Source of the DNA: Hysterangium stoloniferum
Taxonomy: Eukaryota; Basidiomycota; Agaricomycetes; Hysterangiales; Hysterangiaceae
Assembly (NCBI GenBank): GCA_015178975.1
Contig: WHVD01000290.1
Location: 1 to 64,000, forward strand
DNA: 64,000 bases
Reading direction: 5' to 3'
Shown: piece by piece, positions 57,303 through 64,000 of the stretch
How positions within the stretch are numbered: the first letter of the stretch is position 1
Layout: the number at the start of each line of letters is the position of its first letter
The notes under the pieces: model-generated
Database searches by the model: none
Told to the model about the DNA's origin: nothing
What the model saw: only the letters and a program-made list of their open reading frames with translations
Made by a program: the position numbers and the translations under genes

Positions 57303-57660
57303 TGTTAGAATGTAAGACCTAATAGTAATCTCAGTCTCGTATTAGTGTATAACGGACTGTGATAGATACCTAATAGTAATCTATAATACATGAGTATACT
57401 GCAGTAACGGTATAAGTAAAGCGACTTACCTCAGTCTCGTATTAGTGTATAACGGACTGAGGTATAGAGACGTTCTAGCTACTACATATATACCAGAAGT
57501 AAACAATAAGTAAGACGGACAATAGGTAGAACAAGGAAAGGTATGAAACACAAAAGAACAATAGGATATGCTTTCATGCATAGTTCCTTTGTTGTTTCGA
57601 TCCTATTGTATTATTGTTTGCCCATATATGGTGATGGGATTTCTACGGTGTTATCCAACA
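57303..57660 (-). repeat. 3' LTR of Copia-1 (358 bp)
   Basis: Starts TGTTAGAATGTAAG and ends GGTGTTATCCAACA as written on the plus strand. Carries the hairpin ACCTCAGTC...GACTGAGGT (about 57427-57464) and a half-open copy about 90 bp to its left (CTCAGTCTCG...GGACTGTG). Confidence 0.95.
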
Positions 57661-57702
57661 CTCCTCCTCACCGTAGATACTCCTCCTCGCATGGAAATCC
57701 AG

Positions 57703-60700
57703 TTATCGAAGACCTAGTAAATTACGGAGATAAGTGAATTTGGAAGGTTCCAGTGCTTTGGTAAAAATATCGGCAAGATTATTCGCAGTATTGACATAAT
57801 GCAAGATAACGTCACCAGTATGGACCCGCTCGCGGAGGAAATGGTATTTAATATCGATATGTTTGACCCGGGAATGCAAGAGGGGGTCTTCAGATAAAGA
57901 GATAGCGGCGTTGTTGTCGCAAAAGATAGCGGTGGATGCAGGACAAGGAAAGTGAATCCCGGTGAATAATGCGCGAAGCCAGCTAGCCTCCTTGACAGTT
58001 TCGAAAGCAGCAACATATTCAGCCTCACAGGAAGAGGCAGCGACAGTCTTTTGCTTCTTTGTGGCCCATGAGATAAGGCCAGATCCCAGAGTAAAGGCAT
58101 AACCGCTAATGCTGCGTCGAGTGTCAAGACAATTGGCCCAATCAGAATCTGTATACCCGGTGAGTTCAATTTTATTGGAACCACCCAGGCATAGCTTAAG
58201 GTTTCGTGTGCCTTTGAGATACCGAACAACTCGAATGGCAGCATGCCAATGCGGTGTAGAATAAGAGTCAAGAAACTGTGAGAGTTGTTGTACAGCAAAA
58301 GAAATGTCAGGACGTGTGGAAATGGCTAAATAAAGTAAACAGCCAACAAGAGATCGATATGGGATTTTGAGTAGGTCGTCAACCTCGATTGTTGATAGTG
58401 AAGTACGGTCGAATCTGCGAAGTTTCAAACTATGATCCATAGGTGTAGAAACAGCGGTGGAAGTGTCTTGGCCAAATTGACGTATAATTTTGTCGATAAG
58501 GGCAGTTTGGGAAAGGTAAACAGAATGATTTGGCCGATCCCATTCCACGGCAATTCCAACAACAAAGTGGACAGAGCCAAGGTCGGAAATGGTCCACACA
58601 TGACGCATCTGATCCTTAAAGGTGTTATTCTCGGCAGCAGAACTGGCAATAGAGAGGAAATCGTCCACATGTACGGCAGCAATGATGATTCCAGTAGTAG
58701 TCTGTCTATAATAAATGCAAGATTCTGATGTAAGGCGAGTGAAACCCCAACTTAACATTTGTTCGTTCATGGTTTTGTTCCATATTCGGCCGCTTTGTTT
58801 CATGCCGTATAGGCCCCGAACTATCATCCAAACATAATCTTCTTTGCCAGGTTCCTCAAATCCTTCTGGTTGTGACATATATTGCACCTCATCATCAGGT
58901 AGGAGACCATAAAGAAAAGCGGTTTTGATGTCGATTTGTTGTGCGTCCCAACCGAGAGTAGCGGCAATGTGCAGCAAAATACGCCAGGATTCCATGTGTG
59001 CAGTCGGTGAGGTCGTTTTATGATAATCCTTACCATATATTTGCTCAAACCCTTTAAAGACCAATCGCACCTTCCAACGAATGGCTCGGCCAGACTCATC
59101 TCGTTTAATGCGAAATACAGGACGTCCTTTTCGGATCTTGCATCCCTGGGGAACTTCAGACCGGGGAACCAATTTATATACACCCATTTGTTTGAGTGAG
59201 TCCAACTCCTCCTGGTAACCAACCCGCCATTGAGAGGCATCTCCAGAATGGAGGGCTTCCGCCCAAGTTTGTGGTTCATCATTGCATGTTAACGGATCAA
59301 TGCCAAGTGTATCAGTTAAAGCGGCTAAGGTGACATTCTCGTTTGGTAGGTCAGAGCCGCATTGAAGGGATAACAAAACACGCTGTAACTCATCATTGTC
59401 AACAGGTGGTGTTGATGTAGGAGCAGTAGTATGTAATTCGTTGATGGCAGTCAAGCGTTCCTGTCGTTGTAATCGTAAACGCTCAGCACTATCTTTGGAT
59501 TCCTGAACAGCACGATCAAGTCGAGCAGTTGAAGTAGGTTGGCCAGCTGTGGTCCTATTGGAACGTCGAAGGGGTAGATCTGATGATTCGCCAATGTCCT
59601 GAATGGGAGGAATTTCTTGTATTGGCAAGGTAGGATTCAGATCAGGAAGTTCGAGAGGGATGCTGGTAGAGTAGTGATCCTGAGAAGGAGGGATCAGATC
59701 TGATTCTAAATTTGGACTATGGGAGGTGATAGTGGTAGGGCGTGGGTGACCATCATGGCTTTCGAGAAATCGAACATGATAGGAACTGTAGATTAGTCGT
59801 GTTTTTGGGTCGTAGCACCTGTATGTCTTAGATTTGTCATCGTATCCAATTAAAATGCACTCAATGGATCGCTCATAAATCTTTGGGTTAACCCTGTTTT
59901 GAATTAAGACGAATGCACGGCACCCGATCTCCCGCATGTAAGAATAGTCCGGTTTTCTGCCATACCACGATTCCCAGGGTGTTTTGCCTATCAGGGATTT
60001 GGTAGTTGTTTTGACATGCAAATGAGCTGCAGTAAGATAAAATTCGTCCCACAAATATGTAGGTAGTCCAGCGTAAATGCGCATAGTTCTAGCCTTGCCC
60101 ATTAAGGTGCGGTGCAATCGTTCAACACGTCCAATGTGTGCTGATGTGTATGGAGCTGTGAATTGATGATCAGTCCCTCTAGAGGCTAACCAACGAATCA
60201 TTTCATGGCTTTTAAGTTCTCCATTATCTGTCCGGTAAATTCCAACCTTTGACCCCATTTCAACTTCCCGTGCACGTTCCCAAATTTGAAGTTGCGAGAA
60301 AGCATCACTCTTAAGTTTTAGTAAGATTGTCCAACAGTAACTTGAATAGTCGTCTACGATATTCATGACGTAGTTATTGCCAGTTCGCGAGGTGACAGGA
60401 CTAGGTCCAGACAAATCTATCCATACTTTCTCTAATCGCCTTGTCGCTCTATGCCCTTGCCCCTCTTCACGTGTTTTTGGAATAGATGTCTTAGTCTGTT
60501 TACCAAGAATACAGGCGTCACATTTAGTGGGAGTGATGGAGGGGTTGGGGGCTGTCGTACCTTGGATGAGGCCAGAATGGAACATATCATGAATAGCTTG
60601 ATAGTTCGCATGGCCAAGTCGACGGTGCCACGATTCAATGGTAGGTGCGCGATGAGCAATGAGAGCGTGTTCAGTTTGGGCTGAGTAAAGGTTCAGAGAA

Positions 60701-61986
60701 TAAAGGTGTTTTTGTGGAAGTAAGTTTCCTCGAGCTATAATTGTTCCAGACGACTTTGTGCTAAGCCAGCAGGAGGCGTCATCAAAATGTGCAATGACAT
60801 TCGAGTCTTTTGTGAGGCAGTGGATTGAAATTAATCGTACGGTGGCATCTGGAATATATAAAACATTTTGTAATAGTATATGTGTGCCTCGACCTATCCG
60901 TAATTTGATATCCCCAATGCCAATCGCCCATACAGAGGAGCCACCCAAGCCTTTAACAGAGCGAGGGGTAACGGCTTTCAAGGTTAGGAAGTCAGTTCGG
61001 TCAGGAGATATATGAATGGAGGCACCACTATCCATCCAGAATGGATGCGAGTCATTGGAGATAGGTGTGCGAGTAGGGGAGGATACAGGAATGATGTCAG
61101 TTGTATTAATAGCTGCCATGGTAGATTGGCTATGTTTGGACCAGTCGATATTCGTTTTTAACTCCTCCTCAATGACAAGCCATCCATCATACTCAATAGT
61201 GTCTTGTGGTGACAAAGATATCGAAGGGGGGGGTAATGAGATGGAGTTAGAGGAAAAAGCGACATTGGCAGTAGGGATGTCCGAAGAGGAGAAGTCCGAT
61301 GAGTCCATGTTGACAATGTAGATTTTACCGTCAGCACCTTGCAACTTAATGGGAACCTTTGGTGCAGTGGGTGCAGGAGTAGAACTAATGGCAGTTATAG
61401 TTGAACCGCTCGATTTGGAACCAGGGCTAATGGTAGGTGAGTTTGAACTATTTGACTTGGAGCCACGGGCAAGACGGCGAGCCTGCTTGGATTCATCGAG
61501 AGTCTTACCTGCCATTCCCCCACCAGGACGGATACAGAACTCTAACTCATGGTAAGCACGTTTGCAATTGGAACAGATTATAGAACTTGATTTGGATTGA
61601 GCGGACAAGGCAACAGAGTCGATAGGATGCGTCTTATCCGAGTTAAGAAGATTCTGTTCACTGTCCAAATAGACACGCAGTTGAGTGGAAGTGAAAGGAG
61701 TAGAGTCGGTGGAGGCAGAAATATCCCGAGTGACGATAGACCGCACATTGCTAAAATCATTTCCAAGAGAACCTAAAAGGGCAATGCATTTCAATAAATC
61801 CTGAGAGATAGCACCCATTTCGTAAGCTCTATCGATCAGAGAACAAATTTTCTCGGCAGTTACGGGTAAGGGAGTAGACCGGGTACAGCGAGTGGTGAGG
61901 GCCTCCTGTAGTAATTGCACCTGACGAATAGGTCCCTCACTCTGGTGTCGTTGCCGGATAGTCTCCCAACAAGCTCTGGCACCCAA
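57703..61986 (-). CDS. Copia-1 gag-pol polyprotein
   Basis: 1427 residues. Order: Gag (GARACWETIRQRHQSEGPIR) with a Cys/His knuckle-like CSNCKRAYHELEFC (about 138-152), protease (FWMDSGASIHISP, about 314), pre-integrase (ESWHRRLGHANYQAI), integrase core (VWIDLSGPSPVTSR; YRTDNGELKS; GRVERLHRTLMGKA), reverse transcriptase (WKVRLVFKGFEQIYG; IDIKTAFLYGLLPDD; YGMKQSGRIWN; AVHVDDFLS) and RNase H (TGYTDSDWANCLDTRRSIS; SSCEAEYVAAFE; CDNNAAISL). It would be cut by its own protease. The start taken is the first ATG of the long frame; part of Gag may lie further upstream. Confidence 0.93.
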   Translation of the reverse strand: MGARACWETIRQRHQSEGPIRQVQLLQEALTTRCTRSTPLPVTAEKICSLIDRAYEMGAISQDLLKCIALLGSLGNDFSNVRSIVTRDISASTDSTPFTSTQLRVYLDSEQNLLNSDKTHPIDSVALSAQSKSSSIICSNCKRAYHELEFCIRPGGGMAGKTLDESKQARRLARGSKSNSSNSPTISPGSKSSGSTITAISSTPAPTAPKVPIKLQGADGKIYIVNMDSSDFSSSDIPTANVAFSSNSISLPPPSISLSPQDTIEYDGWLVIEEELKTNIDWSKHSQSTMAAINTTDIIPVSSPTRTPISNDSHPFWMDSGASIHISPDRTDFLTLKAVTPRSVKGLGGSSVWAIGIGDIKLRIGRGTHILLQNVLYIPDATVRLISIHCLTKDSNVIAHFDDASCWLSTKSSGTIIARGNLLPQKHLYSLNLYSAQTEHALIAHRAPTIESWHRRLGHANYQAIHDMFHSGLIQGTTAPNPSITPTKCDACILGKQTKTSIPKTREEGQGHRATRRLEKVWIDLSGPSPVTSRTGNNYVMNIVDDYSSYCWTILLKLKSDAFSQLQIWERAREVEMGSKVGIYRTDNGELKSHEMIRWLASRGTDHQFTAPYTSAHIGRVERLHRTLMGKARTMRIYAGLPTYLWDEFYLTAAHLHVKTTTKSLIGKTPWESWYGRKPDYSYMREIGCRAFVLIQNRVNPKIYERSIECILIGYDDKSKTYRCYDPKTRLIYSSYHVRFLESHDGHPRPTTITSHSPNLESDLIPPSQDHYSTSIPLELPDLNPTLPIQEIPPIQDIGESSDLPLRRSNRTTAGQPTSTARLDRAVQESKDSAERLRLQRQERLTAINELHTTAPTSTPPVDNDELQRVLLSLQCGSDLPNENVTLAALTDTLGIDPLTCNDEPQTWAEALHSGDASQWRVGYQEELDSLKQMGVYKLVPRSEVPQGCKIRKGRPVFRIKRDESGRAIRWKVRLVFKGFEQIYGKDYHKTTSPTAHMESWRILLHIAATLGWDAQQIDIKTAFLYGLLPDDEVQYMSQPEGFEEPGKEDYVWMIVRGLYGMKQSGRIWNKTMNEQMLSWGFTRLTSESCIYYRQTTTGIIIAAVHVDDFLSIASSAAENNTFKDQMRHVWTISDLGSVHFVVGIAVEWDRPNHSVYLSQTALIDKIIRQFGQDTSTAVSTPMDHSLKLRRFDRTSLSTIEVDDLLKIPYRSLVGCLLYLAISTRPDISFAVQQLSQFLDSYSTPHWHAAIRVVRYLKGTRNLKLCLGGSNKIELTGYTDSDWANCLDTRRSISGYAFTLGSGLISWATKKQKTVAASSCEAEYVAAFETVKEASWLRALFTGIHFPCPASTAIFCDNNAAISLSEDPLLHSRVKHIDIKYHFLRERVHTGDVILHYVNTANNLADIFTKALEPSKFTYLRNLLGLR

Positions 61987-62327
61987 CTTGCGATCAAGAT
62001 AATCCTGCTCAGATGTCTCAACAGTGGAGATAATGAGTGCAGCAGCTAAGGAGCTGTTTGCCAGCCAGTTGGCCTTGGCACGAGGTTCGGTGCTATCGGG
62101 TTCAGGAACTGTACCATCGATATAGCCAGAAAGCCCAGTGAGGGTGATAAAGAGGTCTGTGGCACGAAGCCAAGGACGGTAATTTGATTTTAGTTTGTCA
62201 AGTTTGGGTCCAGTGTAAGTAATATTCGTTCGAACAAGGGAACGGAAGGTGCAAGAGCATCTGCGGAAGTCGGAGTGGCCATAGGTAAAAATAGTATTGG
62301 TCCTACTTAAAGTATAGGCCCATAACC

Positions 62328-62685
62328 TGTTAGAATGTAAGACCTAATAGTAATCTCAGTCTCGTATTAGTGTATAACGGACTGTGATAGATACCTAATA
62401 GTAATCTATAATACATGAGTATACTGCAGTAACGGTATAAGTAAAGCGACTTACCTCAGTCTCGTATTAGTGTATAACGGACTGAGGTATAGAGACGTTC
62501 TAGCTACTACATATATACCAGAAGTAAACAATAAGTAAGACGGACAATAGGTAGAACAAGGAAAGGTATGAAACACAAAAGAACAATAGGATATGCTTTC
62601 ATGCATAGTTCCTTTGTTGTTTCGATCCTATTGTATTATTGTTTGCCCATATATGGTGATGGGATTTCTACGGTGTTATCCAACA
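62328..62685 (-). repeat. 5' LTR of Copia-1 (358 bp)
   Basis: Same sequence as 57303-57660 base for base in my reading. Its inner border (plus strand GGCCCATAACC just before 62328) is the reverse of the GGTTATGGGCC primer site. Confidence 0.95.
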
Positions 62686-62690
62686 CCAGG

Positions 62691-63050
62691 TTCATTTTCA
62701 CGTCAACAGCAAGGTCCCACCCACCCCTGGGGTGCTTTGCTCTTTGAGGCACTTCCTTACGATATGAGAAATCAATCTTGCTTAAAATAGACATTTTGGG
62801 TCATACATAAGTGAATTAATGGTAACCTTTGTTAACGCAAAATGCACAGTTCTAATAAGAACTCTTAGTGAGTGATAACTCCACTAAGAGATTACGCATT
62901 TGGTCATATAACTATATAGCATCCATAAGCGTAATGCAACTATACAGTTGCCCTACACTGTGTTCCAGCTAGCTTACGTAATGCCGTTACTTCAACAACC
63001 TTTAGGTTGGATTTAGTTTGTCAGTAAATATCAAATCTAGTTTCACAATT
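62691..63050. other. Former promoter side of the DUF4436 gene
   Basis: Before the Copia-1 insertion this joined 57302 directly, so it is the original upstream region of the DUF4436 gene. AT-rich, no gene seen; a short inverted pair AACTCTTAGTGAGTG / CACTAAGAG lies at about 62860-62890. Confidence 0.45.
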
Positions 63051-63420
63051 TATAACAAGTATAATATCTCAGTCGACGCGCAGCGTGTATCGACTATGTC
63101 GTACGAAGTACCTATAACAAGTATAATATCTATCACGGAAATAATAATGAGTTAACACTGTTGGCAGTAGAATAGAGACGGGGGTAACGTACCTCAGTCG
63201 ATGCGCAGCGTGTATCGACTGAGGTATAAGGTAATAACGTCGATGGTTCTTATACGAAGTTTAAGGGTGGAAATTGAGGGGTGAACAATATCGGAGAAAT
63301 GTAATGAGTGATTGAGAAATGGCTGCGAGAGACAATCAGTGCCTTGTAGCCCTGTGGTATATTGTAATGGTCTTTGTTGCTCTTGTGATCGTGAGCATGC
63401 GATAGCCCCTTACTACAACA
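63051..63420. repeat. Old solo LTR (370 bp), TSD CAATT
   Basis: Ends CTTACTACAACA and begins TATAACAAG, where TG appears changed to TA. CAATT stands at 63046-63050 and 63421-63425. It has the strongest form of the shared hairpin, TACCTCAGTCGAT...ATCGACTGAGGTA (63190-63226, 13-bp stem), and a half-open copy about 120 bp to its left (CTCAGTCGACGCGCAGCG). A different family from Copia-1 and Copia-2 otherwise. Confidence 0.75.
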
Positions 63421-64000
63421 CAATTGTAGTATACAAAATATACCCAAAAAAAAAACCTTTTATCAGCATATTGTGACTGCATAAAATGAGTCATTTAGTA
63501 AATATGTAGATTAAGGCAGTGCAAAATGTTTCCAAAGTTCAAAATTTTGTAAAATAACAATAATATCAGTCCATGATCAATGCTGGAAACTCCAAGGTCA
63601 ATGTGAAGATATAGGTTTAGATGCCAAATCTGAAACAGTAATCAAAACATGGTGATTCTACTTGTTTTCAGGATGTGGTGACTTGTTATGACCGTGTTGT
63701 AACCTGTGTCGCAACCCGATGGTCTCCGAGAATACTACAGTCTATTGACATTCCAAGTTATTGATCAAGTCATCATTTCAGCAACTGTCAGAACACCGAC
63801 ACTGATGTATATCTTCACAGCGATCAAACCCCGTTTATGCCCCTGTCAAAATATACTCATACCATCTGGTTATGCTTTGATATGTCCCCTTTCATTATGA
63901 TGATCCATTTTACTCTATGTTTCACATATGCCCGTATATACTTGTAGCCCATGGACTATTCTCTTTTCTCATAATCCTGCTCTCGGCTAATCTCAGCTTC
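63421..64000. other. Right-hand end, no gene seen
   Basis: AT-rich intergenic DNA. A 64-codon plus-strand open stretch at 63706 has no recognisable features. Nothing else supported. Confidence 0.4.

Larger units (their letters stand above)
57303..62685 (-). mobile_element. Ty1/Copia retrotransposon (Copia-1), very young, nearly whole
   Basis: 5383 bp. Two LTRs of 358 bp that I read as identical, CCAGG duplicated at 57298-57302 and 62686-62690, primer site GGTTATGGGCC after the 5' (right) LTR, and a purine tract before the 3' (left) LTR. One long gag-pol frame of 1427 codons. It looks whole or nearly so, with perhaps one break. Identical LTRs put the insertion in the recent past. It lies just upstream of the DUF4436 gene, reading in the same direction. 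Confidence 0.95.

Noticed and set aside
63706-63900. 64-codon frame at the right end as a gene
   Set aside because: No recognisable features, AT-rich surroundings, length within chance expectation.

Overview
The window is eukaryotic and fungal, most likely a basidiomycete (Agaricomycetes; a Rhizoctonia-type genome would fit, but that is inference). Genes carry many 50-60 nt GT-AG introns, and recognisable host proteins are an MFS drug/polyamine-type transporter, an OPA3-like protein, a GH5 steryl-glucosidase/glucocerebrosidase-like enzyme and a DUF4436-like membrane protein. There are no bacterial-style operons, no CRISPR array and no rRNA; I saw no tRNA gene.

Layout. 1-6.7 kb is transposon debris: the 3' end of a Ty3/Gypsy chromovirus with an 821-bp LTR and antisense frames, an older related LTR piece, and a decayed Ty1/Copia relic holding a solo LTR. 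6.7-52.2 kb is one duplicated host locus. Its unit is MFS transporter gene - spacer - OPA3 gene. I count nine MFS copies (A-I). By exon-by-exon reading A, C, G and I are open from start to stop (458, 475, 478 and 461 codons) with the same 12 introns. D is cut by a solo LTR, F has one 1-nt deletion, B is fragmentary, and E and H are 3' halves joined to the 5' half of OPA3 at the same point. That junction is what a tandem duplication running from MFS exon 5 to OPA3 intron 3 would leave. One OPA3 copy (51.2-52.2 kb) is complete, two are 5' halves, and one is a worn relic near 13 kb.

The array is heavily invaded: a 6.8-kb Copia element with a Tc1 element in its 3' LTR (20.1-27.0 kb), a second Tc1 element with a full-length transposase (30.3-31.9 kb), a 2.2-kb palindromic element split by a solo LTR (32.1-34.3 kb), a 1.4-kb Gag-only LTR element (45.7-47.1 kb), and solo LTRs of several families. 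In all, nine solo LTRs in the window have exact 5-bp target duplications.

52.3-57.3 kb is a more ordinary gene pair on the minus strand (GH5_12-like enzyme, DUF4436-like protein). 57.3-62.7 kb is a very young Copia element with identical 358-bp LTRs, sitting about 56 bp upstream of the DUF4436 gene's likely start. The rest is AT-rich intergenic DNA with one old solo LTR.

The most interesting points are the OPA3/MFS duplication junction, the Gag-only element, a hairpin shared by LTRs of otherwise unlike families, a shared half-tRNA primer site, the antisense cysteine-cluster/coiled-coil frames in the Gypsy element, and the uneven CpG decay between neighbouring copies.
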